Origin: Eretmocerus hayati
Taxonomy: Eukaryota; Arthropoda; Insecta; Hymenoptera; Aphelinidae
DNA length: 64,000 nt
Reading direction: 5' to 3'
Assembly: GCA_029851415.1 (NCBI GenBank)
Contig: CM056743.1
Location: 12,764,727-12,828,726, forward strand
Shown piece by piece: positions 37,001 through 50,600 of the stretch (the first letter of the stretch is position 1; every line of letters starts with the position of its first letter). Made by a program: the position numbers and the translations under genes. Under the pieces are notes generated by a model. It saw only the letters and a program-made list of their open reading frames with translations. It was not told the DNA's origin and searched no databases.

Positions 37001-40000
37001 TGCATATGAGGTGAAACAGTACTGTTCCAACATTGAACCTGGAAACTCTCAGGTTTGTAGAAGTCCAGTTTTTTGATGATTACTCTTGTTAACTTTTTGT
37101 TTGATAATGGTGTTCTCACTTCTTTTGGTTGTCTTTGTGTTGTAGATCTTAGAATGTTTAGCATTGAATAAACCTAAACTGGGTGAAGAATGCCACGCGC
37201 AAGTATTCCGAGTTAGAAAACAAGAATTTCAGGATAGTTCGAGTGACTACGCTTTACTGAATGCTTGCAATTCCATGCTCAAACAGTTCTGCAATGAGGA
37301 GCCCCAGTCTAACGCGTTGAATTGTTTGAAAAAACATAAGAATGTATCCATGTTTGATGAGAAATGTAAGACTTTTGTTGTAAATAGAATGGCTGAACAG
37401 AATACAGACTACAGGTTTAATCCAGCTCTACAGACAGATTGTTCTGTGGACATTAACAGACATTGTAAAAATGTGGGTAAACAATCATGAAAATCAAGTC
37501 TGATTTAGATCAACGGTTGAAAACGCTATAATTTCTATTTTAGGTAATTCAGGATGAACCACGAAGCAAGGAGTTAGAAGGCAAAGTCATCAAATGTCTC
37601 AAAATCAAGTTTAAAGAATCCAAACTCCTTGACAGATGCAAGAATCAATTGGAGACTATTCTGAGAGAAGCAGCTTTGAATTACCATCTAGACCCTCTTA
37701 TCATGTCAATGTGTTCAGAAGAGGTAAGTCATACTCCTTTCTAAATATTACTGAATCACATTTTTCATCAACTTTCCAAAAATGAACTCAGAATTGAAAT
37801 TCTAATCATTTCATTTGCCACTATCTTTAGATTTATAAATTATGTGATGCTGATGAAAGTTCCCCGGGCAAGGTTGAAGAGTGCTTGAAAACCCAATTTA
37901 CCGCGGATAACAAAGAAATGAAGGAAGCTTGCCGTATGCAAGTAGCTGAGATGATTGAGGAAACTAAAGCAGATATAAATATTGATCCTCTTCTGCAAGA
38001 AGCATGCTCTGTTGACATCGCTAAATACTGTAATCTTGTACAGCAAGGATCGGGAAGACGTGAGTCTCAAATCCGGCCGAGATTATTCCAATATTGGTGT
38101 ACTTGAATGTAAACTACTTCAAGTTGATGGCAAATAATTCTTTTCAGATATCAAATGCTTGCAAAACGTGTTACAAACAGAAAAAATGTCTCTCCAGCCA
38201 GATTGCTATAAAATGTTCACTGGAAGAATCGAAATGTTCAAGAATGCAGATAAGAAGGTAAGTTATTCATTTGATGACTCTTTTTTAATGACACAGGGTG
38301 TCTACAGGGAAAAACTCCGTGAAAAAGTCGGGAATTCATCGGGAATCTCTCATGGTCGGGGAAAACTTGGGAAAACATCGGGAATTTTGGATAAATGAAA
38401 AAAAGCCGGGAATTTTAGATTCTCACCCTCGGATCAGGTAGATTGTAAAGAACTGATAATCAGAACAGGATTTTGGGCAATTTTGGGTCTGGAATGATTG
38501 TTCTAAAGATTTTCTTGTGTATATTTTTTGGTAAGAACCGAGCCCGTAGCCAGATTGACCCCCACCCACCTCAAGATTTTTTAATTGCAAAAAGTGATTT
38601 TCTCATTTTCCTTTGGTGGCGCAAGGTTGAAGTGTCCCGAGTGTTGTCTTGAAACTATAGTTTCCTACGTATTTTGACCTGCTGAATACGAGGACAGTAG
38701 TTTCTGAGAGCTAGAGTGCCATTCAAAACGAGTGCCAAACTGATTCTTCCACTTGCTATCAAGAAAATTCTACTGTTTCTGCAAACAGTCTCGACATATC
38801 CAGGTAATTGATCAGCAACGTTCTTTCCCAGCTAGCAAAAACGCATTTTTTGGTTTTTGAAAGAATCAGTTCTTTGCGATTCCAAAAAAATCTGGCTTCT
38901 GGGAGCAAAACAGCCTGTGCACTCGGTTTCTACGTCAAAAAATATGCGAGGAGATTATGTTTTGGTGAATGTTCATATGACTATACAAAGAGTATTCCAG
39001 AACATGTCTAAACAAGCGCATTCAAAAGGCGTGGATAACATTGAGAGTCATCTCTTCTAATCGTAATCCAAGCATTTTGCATACTCTTCCAACAAGTTCG
39101 GAAAGTATTCCTTGTAGTCTAGTCGACATACCATTCCGACCCCAAAATTTTATTAACCACTGTTATTGTTTTCGAACTGTCTTCATAAAACGCATTTTTA
39201 AAGTATCAATCCCTCAGTTTTCACCCATAGGTGTAAATTTTGGCAGGTATTAGTAAGATGCATCTAGAATAAATGATTTTGATAGTCTTCTCTAAAATGA
39301 AGAACGTTCAAGTTCATTTAGAAGGGTTGTTCCCTCTTCCATATTAGTCATTTCAGAACATTTCAGCCAGAGGCGTCACCAGGGGGGTCTGGGAAAAATC
39401 CCAAAAAATTGTTTTCCATTAATACTATGTTTAAAAAGTACAAAAAATTTTTTTTGGGATTTTCCGAAGCCCTCCACGGGCCCTAGGGCCCACAGGAGGT
39501 CTATTTTAGGCCCTTTTTTGGCCTATTTGTGGAAAGTCATAGCTAGCACGACTAGACTCAATCTTTTTGATTGATTCCGGACTATTTTTTTTTTTTTTTT
39601 TTTTCCAAAAGTGCTAGTCTTAATAAAGAAAATGCGCCCAAGTACGTAAAAAAACATTGAGTCCAGTCGGAGCTATGATTTTCCAGAAATAGGCCAAAAA
39701 AGGGCCTAAAATGGACCTTCTGTGGGCCCTAGGGCCCGTGGAGGGCTTCGGAAAAATCCCCAAAAAAATTTTGTATACTTTTCAAACATAGTATTAATGG
39801 AAAAAAATTTTTTAGGATTTTTCCCAGACTCCCCTGGTGACGCCTCTGGCTGAAATGCTCCGAAATGACTCATATACATAACGAATTAGTCGGTAATTTC
39901 CGAAAATATCTGGGAAAAAGCCGGGAATTCATCGGGAATTTTTCGAACTCCCTTTTGTAGACATCCTGGTCTGACACTAATAAATATTGAGGATCTGAAT

Positions 40001-41706
40001 GTCTTGCTCGGATGCATGACACCTCTCTACACATAGTAAACTGTGGGAATAGACAACACTAACTATCATCGCGAGATTAAAAAGTCCACGTTCTCAAAAA
40101 CATTACATTTTTCCTGATTAGACTAATAAATAGATCTACCTTATTTTTAACGATTTAAGGTCATGGGTGAGGGCAAAATTTTAATTTTGTTGTCTTCTGG
40201 GTCCGAAAACTTAAAACTCTCCCGTTAATGAGAGCGACAATCGATCCCAGAAGGGAACTGAAAACGCGTCACGATGAACTTTGCCTTCAGTAACTTTCAC
40301 GGCGTGAAGAAAGAATTAGAAAAAATTTAGTATCACAACCTTGATTCACGAGCTCATATCCCATTTCTGACGCATCCTTTGACGGTGTACTGCTGAGGTG
40401 AAAATGTTTGTCTGAATTGCCACGGCAAACTGATAGCATAGCTTAGCTATGTCAAGCTCTGAGATGACTCTAATTCCAACAAATGGAAGGCGGGGTTGAT
40501 TTTTGTTTCTTCTTGCGTAAGAGTTAGCCAATTAGACGATTTCCCACTTCGTCGTGCTACATGTTGGATTGTTGAATTTCTACTGGAATATCACTCGAAT
40601 TTTGGAGAATTCCTTCGGAGATTCGAGTTTCTCCAAGTTATTTGATTTATGGATAGTGCTATTTTAGAAACGGCAGCGGTTTTGAAATGTGAGCAATGAT
40701 AATTGATTCAACTGCAATTTCTGATTGGTTCACGTTCGCGATGATACATTAGACTCAACTCACAGACTCTAATAAAATAATGAGAGATAACTTACGTTAA
40801 GTGGCCAGAGATCAGTTGTAATCCATGCTATAAATAAGTGTAAAATATCTTATTTTTCAATTTTTGAAATTCTGATTGCTTGTATCTCGAGAACAATCAC
40901 TTCTCTAAAGATATTCTGTGGATTTCGAAAAATTTTGCAGGTGGATTTTGAAAAAAAAAGTTTCTGTGGAATTTCGAGAGAAACCTTAGGGTTACACTTG
41001 TAGTGTGAGAATTTTTGAAGCTGTTCCATTTTTTCCATCTACTACTTGGTAAAATCGGAAAATTTTCAGCTTTGATATCGATACGATGAAATTGTGTCAC
41101 TCTTGCGCAATTAATGTCAATTTTCGTATGCAATTTACCGAGCCAAAGCGAGAGCAATTTTTTCAAGCCAGTCGAATATTGTGTTCTTGCCGTCTAGCAT
41201 TCACACGTGTTTTTGCGTGTGAGCAACTTTTACACGGAAGCTACAATTATCTACACAAAGTGAGCTTCGAAATGCGGATCAGGAAATTATTAGCGCCCTT
41301 GCCCGCCGTGTTGAAGATATTTTATTTGTACCTGGCTAACTTGAGTAATTTCGATACAAAAGACTTACAGCCCTCACTTCTCTCGGAACTAAAAACTGGC
41401 CATTGATGCCACACTACCCACGCCCAAAGTGCGAAATATAATATTGCGTAAGCGTTGTCGGATTGTAATGATTCAACCATTCATTCAATTATTAATGATA
41501 GACATTGAAATATACAGTTGTTGATTCATTTAAAACTTCAGCTTGCTGCACCAGAAACTTGGGAGGAGCTTTATGCATCAGTCAATCGTTCACCAGCTAG
41601 AAGATACTTTTTACTTATTGCATTTACTGTGATTGGATTTATATTTATTGCCGGAATATCATGTGGTCGCGTATCGCGACGTACAATGTTGATGAAGAAC
41701 AAGTAG
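34071..41706 (+). CDS. GLG1: Golgi apparatus protein 1 (cysteine-rich FGF receptor / ESL-1)
   Basis: This is a type I membrane glycoprotein of the Golgi, known in vertebrates to bind FGFs and E-selectin and to affect TGF-beta processing. Coding exons by splice signals and phase are 34071-34391, 34553-35530, 35611-35712, 35784-36068, 36140-36309, 36377-36494, 36566-36762, 36833-37052, 37146-37472, 37544-37723, 37831-38059, 38148-38257 and 41542-41706. Together they give 1133 aa, close to the human protein (about 1180). Residues 1 to about 25 are a Leu-rich signal peptide. The lumenal part is a run of GLG1 cysteine-rich repeats, each with the C...D...FC...G..(V)..CL pattern. Sequons include NVSD, NGSK and NLTE. 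One membrane span lies at about residues 1101-1121, followed by a short basic tail (RVSRRTMLMKNK). The donor of exon 9 is GTGGGT. The last intron (3.28 kb) holds transposons. Confidence 0.95.
38294..39968. mobile_element. hAT-like element in the last GLG1 intron
   Basis: The ends are inverted: CAGGGTGTCTACAGGGAAAA at the left and, read from the right end inward, CAGGATGTCTACAAAAGGG. Subterminal GGGAATTCATCGGGAAT repeats occur near both ends, as in hAT-type elements with CAGGGTGTCTAC ends. The flanking 8-mers TAATGACA and GTCTGACA agree at five of eight positions, so a decayed 8-base duplication is possible. No transposase frame is seen. It contains the fold-back element at 39345-39870. Confidence 0.6.
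39345..39870. mobile_element. 526-base fold-back element nested in the intronic element
   Basis: The arms of about 240 bases are nearly perfect inverted copies. They share CATTTCAGCCAGAGGCGTCA, CTGGGAAAAATCC, ACATAGTATTAATGGAAA-type sequence and GGGCCCTAGGGCCC. The centre is a T run near 39586-39604. CATAT flanks both sides (39340-39344 and 39871-39875), a possible 5-base duplication. There is no coding capacity. Confidence 0.75.
39969..41541 (+). other. Remainder of the last GLG1 intron
   Basis: This is intronic sequence between the transposon and the terminal exon. Open frames such as 41086-41406 have no recognisable features. No further exon is expected, because exons 12 and 13 join in phase and in order compared with the family. 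Confidence 0.6.
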
Positions 41707-43653
41707 TTCATATTGGACATTTTGTAAAACAGAAGCAGAATTTTTTTTAGATCTACGCGACAAATCCTTTCTTGACAATGAGATTCACTGACTAAGTCTG
41801 AGAATAGTTTTGTATTGTTTTATGTGAAAGCTCAGTAGTAACTGCATATAGAACCAGTATCCATCAGGATAAGCTTAATTGATTCTGTCTTGATGGCTTA
41901 TTAGTCATTAATTCAAATTTCTCAATGATATTCGAGGCGTGATTCATCATTTCAGGGATTTTAAAACTCATGAGTTGATACTATGTCTTCAATCATTTCT
42001 TTTTTCATCATTATCAGAGTTTATATGAAAATGTTGATGAATAATACAATTAACATTATCAAAGAGTGATATGTATGAGTTTTATATGTATGTGTATAAT
42101 AGGAAAATTTCTATAAGTGCAGTAAAAAAATTGATGTAAGTGAGTATAATAGTAATGTAGGCATTTCCGTTATTCTGGGGGCCCGTGGAATGTGACGTGA
42201 ACACATCAGTGAAACTGTAGCGAATGATGAGTGAGTCGACAGTATGCAGTCATCTAAAGTCGTCACTTATTTGTGAATTGAAACAGCAGATCTACTATAC
42301 ACATAATAATCGATACGATATAAGCCTGATATTGGCAATCTATCGTGTTTTTTGTATCGCCAGAAATTTTTCAGATTCGTTCCAGATTTTTTTGATGCAT
42401 CACAAGAGAATAATCAGTCTCCAACTATGTGTTGAAGTAACATCAATCTCCAGCTGGTTTCAAAATTTTCAGAGTGCAAGTAGAATCGCCTCAATTACTA
42501 ATATTTCTGACACTAATAACTCAGTATGTATCTTGATCTTGTCTAAGACATTTAAACGATGCGAGATTCTTATCAGACCATTTGAAGTTCAAATCGCGTT
42601 TGCAAAAAATAATGACTGCATATTCACGTTAACGTTAACGGTCTAATAAATCAGTAAATTATATGATGAAGAATAAAAATACGGCCATCGTGGTCAGAAA
42701 ACTTTTATATGAACCTAAATTAGGCAATGAAGCAACATAGATATCAATGTCGAACGTCTGACCGTCGTTCTTCAATTTTACAATATGGTTTATTGATCAA
42801 CGAGAGTTTCAAAGGCCCTCAATGAATAATCACAGTAGTTTATAGAATGTTGATAAATATAAGCTCACATAGCTTTTGTATAAAAAATGAACTTGTGATA
42901 CAAATTATGTAGAGTGTTGAATTACCATGTAAGACACATGTAACAACCCCAAGATCTATAGTTTGAGTAAATTTTTACATGTGAAATTTTTTTTCTCGAT
43001 TTATACGAAAAGTTGTACTGAACCATGTATAATAACCGAAACAAGGCACAAAATTGTTCTACTCCTACAGTTTTGCAAAACTCGCAACGGGATTTGAGCT
43101 TTATTTTTATGTATATTGCTTATTCTTGAATCCTCATATGGAGTATTGTATTTGATAGAACATCAATTTTGGACTCAAGCCATTGTCAAAATTTGTGATA
43201 CAAAATAATCTCAATAAACTGTTGTACTTTCATACCACTCGCAAAGAAAATCTCAAAAGCTCGTCAACGTCTGCTCGGTACAGGCTGCTCCCCCTCCCCA
43301 CCCACGTAATTGCGGTTCCCTTTCCCTCACGTGCGGCATTTCTCTCCATTTGTAGGGTTTCAGCCTCCGTATTCGCGACTTGATTCAGGATTTTCGGAAT
43401 AACTGAGATTTTGTATCGTTATTCCCCGATGGAATCGCCCCGCCGTTCGTTCGAATTGGGCATTCCAGAACAACTGTAAGCATCGAATCGAGCGAATGTT
43501 CAGACATTATTCACTATAGAGATGAAATCAAAACTGAATTTGATATCAAAGTTATGGCTCCAAACGGGAAAATTATTTCGTCAATCAGGAAATGAGACGA
43601 AAAAGTAAGAAGCCTCTCAAGAAAATTGAAAGTATCAACTCATTCACTCACAA
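41707..43653. other. GLG1 3' region and intergenic DNA
   Basis: The beginning should be the GLG1 3' untranslated region. AATAAA hexamers occur at 42672 and 43213, either of which could be the poly(A) signal; I cannot choose between them. No other gene is recognised. Confidence 0.4.
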
Positions 43654-44127
43654 TGTCCACTTTAACTTCTCCGAGTGAGATTTTCCACTCGGATTCCGAG
43701 TGAAAGTCCATCTCACTCATTAAAGTGTCAGATATCAGAAAATCAAAAATCTCACTCGGAAGTTCTAGTGAGATTTCACTCGCACGCAAGAGTGAGACGC
43801 TCAAAGAGAATCACAAATATATCGAAATAATTATGCCACTGCCGGTGAAGCGAATTTTTTCCTTCTTTTTCAACCTTCGGATAATCAATAATAATTCATC
43901 AATTCTATAGCCCCCCACGTACCTATTGATTAAATCAAAATATTCAGTTTCAGCTAAATAACATTCGAATTCACTCGGATTCCCTAAGTGAAAAATCTCA
44001 CTCTTTTTCCTGAGTGAAATTCCCTCGGTACCGAGTTGCCACGATTTCACTCGGAACTCCGAGTGAGGACTCACTCTTTCCAAGTGAAATCTCACTCGGA
44101 AAAGTTGAGAGAGCAGTATAATGGACA
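43654..44127. mobile_element. 474-base MITE rich in CACTCGGA / TCCGAGTG motifs
   Basis: TGTCCACTTTAACTTCTCCG at the left end is mirrored by CGGAAAAGTTGAG...TGGACA at the right end. About ten copies of CACTCGG or its complement lie in the two arms (for example TTCCGAGTGA and TCACTCGGA) in alternating orientation. The middle, about 43790-43960, is AT-rich. Palindromic ends and sub-repeats fit a non-autonomous element. Confidence 0.6.
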
Positions 44128-44261
44128 AATTTTTTTTTATTGAGTTCCAATAATCGGTACTCATTCTTTTTCAATACATCAGAAAAAGCTGGAAAAATCC
44201 TCACACATCTCTATTGATATGACGAATCAATAAATCCATAGGCCGAAGCCAAATATTTGAT

Positions 44262-45014
44262 TGTGTGCACGGTGCTAGGGAGAGGACGACAGGTTGAAAA
44301 AAATTGTCACCAAAAACTGAACACGTGGTCATTGAGTACTATGCCCAAGGATCAAAATCTCGTTTCAACCGGAATGGAGCAATAATTCCCTTTTTTGAAA
44401 TGCGAGCTTGATTCGTATCTCTACGTGTTATTCAAATGGAGCTGTTTCAACACTTTTACTTGTCAAGACCAACAGCTCGCAAAGCTCATAACTCAAACGT
44501 ATCCCAAATTCCAACTATTTTCAGCGTACTTTAGCTCATTCTAAAATCTTCAAAATGATTTGAAATGAGTTTGATTTCAACAAACTATATAGAGTCGAGG
44601 AACCTCATTCTGAATCGATACCCGAGATTTCCTGTTCTAACGATTTGAGACTTTTCGAGCTCCTAACTCCTGAATAGCTCAAGTCTACTGTGTTGAATTA
44701 AAGCTCACATTAGATCATTTTGAAGGTGTTTGAATAAGCTTCAAAATAAATTGAAGTACGTAGGGAAATATTGAGTATCATTGAAGTTATGGGCTTTGGG
44801 AGCCGTTATAGTCTCGATAAGTATGTTGCTCAAAAAAGCTCCATTTGATTAGCACGTGAAAATACGAATCAAGCTCGCATTTCAAAAAAAAGGAATTGCT
44901 CCATTTCGGTCGAAATGGGATTCTGATCCTTGGGCATTGTACTAAATCACTACGTGTTCAGTTTTTGGTGACAATTTTGTTCAACCTATCGTCCTTTCCC
45001 GAGCACCGTGTGTG
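44262..45014. mobile_element. 753-base fold-back element, copy 1 of a two-copy family
   Basis: The left arm begins TGTGTGCACGGTGCT and the right arm ends AGCACCGTGTGTG. Pairing continues through GTCACCAAAAACTGAACACG, then through TGCCCAAGGATCA and GGAGCAAT, for about 170 bases. The same terminal motif and arm order are found in the larger element at 56043-57166. Confidence 0.7.
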
Positions 45015-47687
45015 GGAGAAAAAAGTTGAAAACCAAAAAATTTTGGAAATTTTAATTTTGTGGTTCTCCATCCCATTTGCTTCAAAATAACGTAATTAGA
45101 TCGTTAGAGCTACGTTCCCAAGTGCCTAAAGCTCCCGGCAGTGGATGGGTTGAATTTACTGGATTCTGAAGTTACCATGACTTCTTATCGAGAGATGTAT
45201 AGCCATCGGGAACTCCGCCCGTCGAGCTCAATGAAAGTCACAGAATATTCCGGTTAAAATCAAGATTTACTCGAGATAGATCTATCACTCAATTTTACAA
45301 AGAATTTAGAGAAATTTCGGACTATCTTTTGAGCTATCGTGATTTCTTCTGCAGATTTATCCCTATTCACAGGAATCTTTGAATGATTTCTAAATGATGG
45401 CCTTTCATGGTTTTCAGCACCTTTTTTGGCATTGAAGTACGGAACCCCCAAATTATTCCATAAGCACAAGGTCCCCGTATTCGCGACATCTCTTATGTTC
45501 GCGCATCAACAGCGGCGGATATGGAGAACTGACAGTATATTTATTTCTATTTTTTTTTGTCCTCGAATGAGTTACTTCCAACCCTCTCTCTTTACCTATC
45601 CAATACGACACAAAATGACCTGGGTGTTGAACATGATTTCCAACGTACAGAAAGAGCTCTGCTTTTTTGCGATTCCGGTTAAGCAGTAGTTTTTGATTAG
45701 GATGGCAAGGAGTTTATGTTCAAAATTACATTGGCGGTTTGAAAACGTCTAGTTTCAAGTTTCTCCTCATACTTTCTCAACATGCAATCGTACTTTTCAA
45801 CTTCTTGAGCAGTCCTGTTCTTGAGTTTAGTAGAGAAATTCTCATACAGAGAGACAAAATTAATGCAGAAAAAGCTATTTCGTGGTGTCAACTTGAGAGC
45901 GTTAATCTTTTTGAAAAATTGAACCTGTACCAATGCGAAATAATTTCAATGTTTGTTAGCTCGTTTTTTCGGTTTTAGAGTAATAATCTATACAAGTTAA
46001 GCTGATGTCGAGTTAAGTTGAGAAATATTGAGATGGGGCCAATAAAATATGAACAAGATTAAAAAGATGAGCGCAAATAAAGCTCACTTGCCACATTATA
46101 CATTCCGATACGAGAGTGGTATATGAGCATTTTCGATCCATTCCGAAGACAAAGAATGAGATTCTTCCTACGTATCAAGAGCAGAAATTATCCTGCACAA
46201 TTATATGAATTTTCAATTATTTTTCGCAAACGTTCGAACTTTTATGGTGCTTTTTGCATAATACATTGGACTTGGAGTTCGTGAAAGGGTTATCATTCCG
46301 TTGCTCGTTGGAAAATCCAATGTTTAATTATGTCATTAATTGATGCTCAATTCAGTAAAGAACAATATTTTCTTGAAAATGACTGCAATGTGCAAAATTT
46401 TTAAAGTAATATTTCGTGTTCAAGTTACAAACTTGAGAAAATTGTTCGACTGAATTTCTCGAATTGGAAACGATGGGGCGCGGATTACGAGGGGTACGGG
46501 GGGCAAAAATGGCATGGTATGCAGCAGAAAACATACGCCATTTTAACTTGATGATCAAATGGCGCTACGCTACCCGTGCGCGTGTAGGTGTTGCCTTGGG
46601 CTGGAAATATATGTGTAATGTAATTCCTTTGATGGAGTTTGTTGCTGATGAGACGAGAGAAGAATAATCAAAGAAGAGAGAGTTACTTCAAATCGTGGAG
46701 CTGTTGTCATTGTCACGCACTTGTGATGTATGTAATACATAGCAGTTGTGTAAAGTAAAGTGAGAGTGTGGTGCCAATGCAGACTATTCTATTTCCTGGA
46801 GATCTTAAAATTCTGGGATATAGGCTCATCTTGGCGACTCAAGTCAGTTACAAATCCAAGAATTCGGTTCAAATATCTCGTGATCTTAGTGAATAATTCG
46901 CGTGTGAGTGCTATACCTATTATAAAACCAGTGTCCAGATTTGGAGGTTGTGTGATGCTTTGCTCGAGGTATTAGCTTTATGCATGCCCCCGGGCTTTGC
47001 TCGCGCTGCTACTTTTTACTGTTGCTGCAACAATATATACCTAACGGGAGGAGTGGTGCATCAGTGCATTGTCAACATTCCTCGAGGGCAGGACTCTTTT
47101 TCTGTCGCGCGTGTCACATCAATTATAACTATTGGATTCTAAATTAAACAGATAATTTACTGCCCTCGATTACTAGTTAACACGATGACCAACAATAATA
47201 ATTGATCATCACCTATATAGAAGACAGGTGTATCATCAACTTCTGGAGCTTCATCATCATCATCATCTATCATCATCCATCAGCAGCAGCTCAGTTAACG
47301 CCCCCACCACATGATGAAGCATCAAGAATATCTTACGATCGTTCGTCTATTCTTCCAGACGACGATGACGATGACAACGACAACGACGATTATGTCAATG
47401 ACGACAATTACCGTGGCTAGCTAGCCCTTTTATAATAAATAATATCATACATATTTGTTATAATAGCAGACGTCGTATCGTTGAACGGCTCATATGTGGA
47501 TCCCGGTTAGTTTACACCATCAGCTTTTAGCTCGCCCGTTTTGTAAAGCCAGAAGCAGCATCTTCGGGTACAATTACCCGATCAGCAGCAGCCACGTACG
47601 CCCGCCACCGCCGCCACCTTCACCGTCGTCGTCGTCGTCGTCGTCGCCGGCCCATCAGCCATCATCAGCAGCAGCGCCAATGTTTAA
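45015..47687 (+). other. Intergenic DNA and presumed 5' region of the CTD phosphatase
   Basis: From about 46,450 on the DNA is CpG-richer and loaded with trinucleotide runs: ATC repeats near 47253-47282, GAC/GAT near 47360-47405 and GTC repeats at about 47625-47646. This probably covers the promoter and leader of the phosphatase gene. A long open frame (47494-47826) overlaps the true start in another phase. Confidence 0.45.
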
Positions 47688-50600
47688 ATGGACGCATCGT
47701 CCATCATCACCCAAGTGTCTCGCGATGACGAGCTCGCACCAGGATCACAATTTAGCGGTAACGAGAAAGGTAAATACCTATACTATATTAGTATACTGCT
47801 TTCCATCACTATACCATCCCACGTGAGAGACACCCTGCATACCTAATTCCTTAGTCTATTTTGCTCATCAGGCACCCAGCCTCGTCCGATCACACCTGTT
47901 GGTCCATATTTTTGACCTGTCTGCCTGTATCCTATGTAGTATTTGTTACTAAATTCATCAACATTCCGCGAAGCTCAATCATCTTTTGATATGTTCGATT
48001 CGCTGAATTGTTGCAATTATGTGTGATGTGCTATTTAGAAGAAGCAAATTGATACAAATCTTGTCGCATTACTCTGTGGGTGACTCTTAATTTTTTCTGT
48101 CTCATCAGAAGATCTTCAATTGATATTACTCTGGATCATTTTTGAGCTGAGGAATGTATCTCTCATCTTATTTGATACCCCATAGCGCCCAGCCTCACTA
48201 CAACATATTACCGTGTGCACTTGGAATTCGCATCAGTAGCATATAAGCGGACTCAAGATGCGCCAACCATACCCAGCTTGGTCAAGCTTTTTACGTCCAG
48301 CCTTGGGATGCTGCCGCCGCCTCGTTTCTCCTCTTTTACCTCGAGGTCCATCACACACGTCTATATAAACGGAAACGCATACATGCTCGCTCGTACTTTA
48401 TTCTCGAGCTGCTAATACGATTTACCTCCGTGATCTCCTACAAATACTCTCATAATCCACTCCTATCCTCTATTTCTCTCTCACACTATTATACTTCTAT
48501 GTTTCTTTGATACTTTGCACAATATAGATCTTCTAATTTCCCTCTCACATGCACACATCTCTCGTCCGCCTCGTCTGCTATATTAACACGAGTTTTTTCC
48601 ACTTCATCTGTGGTCTTCACGTTTCAATTAATATCATGTTCAATGACATTCACGCGAAACAAACCCTTATTGCTTTCATTACCTTGAAAATAAACGTTTC
48701 AAGCTATCCTCATGTTTTCTGTATCATCCGCTTCCAGAAATGATTTAATCGAGTGTTCATTCCCTTACTTTTTTGGAAAGAGGATGTCAAATCCTTGGGT
48801 TCCTTTTCAACCTGTACTTTTTACAATGCACAATATGCAAATCAGTAATACCCAATAAAGTCACATCCAGAACCACTAGATACTCGCCACAGTCGTCTCT
48901 TCCCAATAATCTTGTATCTCTCTCACATCGCTGATTTTTACAGATTGATCATGAAACAGTTTCCCTTACAATGGAAGAAAATTGCTGAAAATTCATCTCA
49001 TTTCAGTGACTAAAGTCAATGGTTATAATGGACAATCAAATTATTATGAGGACTAGAGCTTTCTTGGCCCAAATTTTCATTTCAGCAATTCAAAGTCTCA
49101 TGTGTGAGACAGATCTTTATTTTGACTCGTCAAACAAATGTGATCTAGATTCTTACGAGCTCTGCGGATATGTAAATACTCTGATGATTATTCCTTAGCC
49201 CTCTTTCGCATACAAACTTTGCTTTCAATTTATGAAATTTTCAGTCCAGTATTTGCAATCTACTTTGCTGGTAATATTCTAATCAATATTGTCACTTGAA
49301 ATCAATAGTTTCTGATTTGATACAAGATGTCCATTCACTATACTTGCTGTCTTCACTAGCTTTGAAATTTCGCCAAATTCTAAGGCAATGTTTATCATGT
49401 ATTTACTGTATAATGATGTTAACAAATGTTGTAAAATTTTCAGCACAATTACCAGGAGACAACGAGTCCAATGCCAATGGCTCAACTCAAAGCGAGAAGA
49501 AGTCAAGGAGCCAAGGCTTCTTGCGTTCACTCTTTTGCTGCTTGGGGCGAAACAGAAACAATACTTCGAAGAGTTCAAAAGCGAACTCTTATCAAACTGA
49601 ACGGAGAGAGGCGTTCTTCCGCGGCAGCCCATTACCACGCTCAGGCTCACCACGATTTTTACTGCCTCCCGTACGTCACCAGGATGTACACAAAAAGTGT
49701 ATGGTGATTGACTTGGATGAAACTTTGGTTCATAGCTCATTCAAACCGATCAATAATGCTGACTTTGTAGTGCCTGTAGAGATTGATGGCACAGTGCATC
49801 AGGTTTATGTCCTCAAGAGGCCTTATGTTGATGAATTTTTACAAAGAATGGGTGAACTATACGAGTGCGTCCTGTTTACAGCAAGCTTAGCGAAAGTAAG
49901 TCCAAAATTAATCGTACCCAATCTTACTTTAATTCGAGTTCAAGTTATTGAATAGTATGCAATCAGATATCCATTTTCATTTCTAAAAATGCGTATTATA
50001 ACTCAGAGTGGAGGAAAAAAAGATTAAGCCCCTCATTCATTAAACTCTTAGGAGTCGAAGTAAAATTTTGTAGCGTCATGCAATGAAGCATACTGTGCCC
50101 CCAAATTCTCTCCACAATCTTGAATAGAGCATATCATTTTCTTGTCGTATTAGTAATGTCATCTCCATGGTAATGTCAAAGTACAAGTTATGAAGATTAA
50201 TGTTATTACTCTGTGCTGTAGCTTAGCCTCAGGGCCTATTTTAGAATTTATTACTAGCTCTTGCTTCCCAATAAACCAAAACCACCAAAAGTTCTTTATT
50301 TGAAGAGAATTGAAAAAAACTCGGCTATTTTCATATACGTATGTGAATTTGTGACTTCCTATTCTTTCGTTGATAGTACATATGGTATAGAAAAAAGAAT
50401 TCCATTTACTTCGGTACCACAATATCACCGGATAACACTTACTTTTGGATCCACTCAAGTGTCTATTCTCATTCATAACTTTCGACTTCTATTCATGTTC
50501 GTCAATAATTAATCATATTCATTTATTCCTCAGTATGCTGATCCAGTTGCGGACCTCCTTGATCGATGGGGTGTATTCAGAGCAAGATTGTTCCGAGAAT

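Noticed and set aside
41086..41406. 106-codon open frame in the last GLG1 intron
   Set aside because: Exons 12 and 13 join in phase without it and it has no similarity to GLG1 repeats.
47494..47826. 110-codon frame as the protein start of the phosphatase
   Set aside because: Its phase does not join to the exon at 49444. The frame starting at 47688 does, and it matches the family N-terminus.
49279..49740. 153-codon open frame on the minus strand
   Set aside because: It is antisense to the catalytic exon of the CTD phosphatase, which is confirmed by homology on the plus strand.
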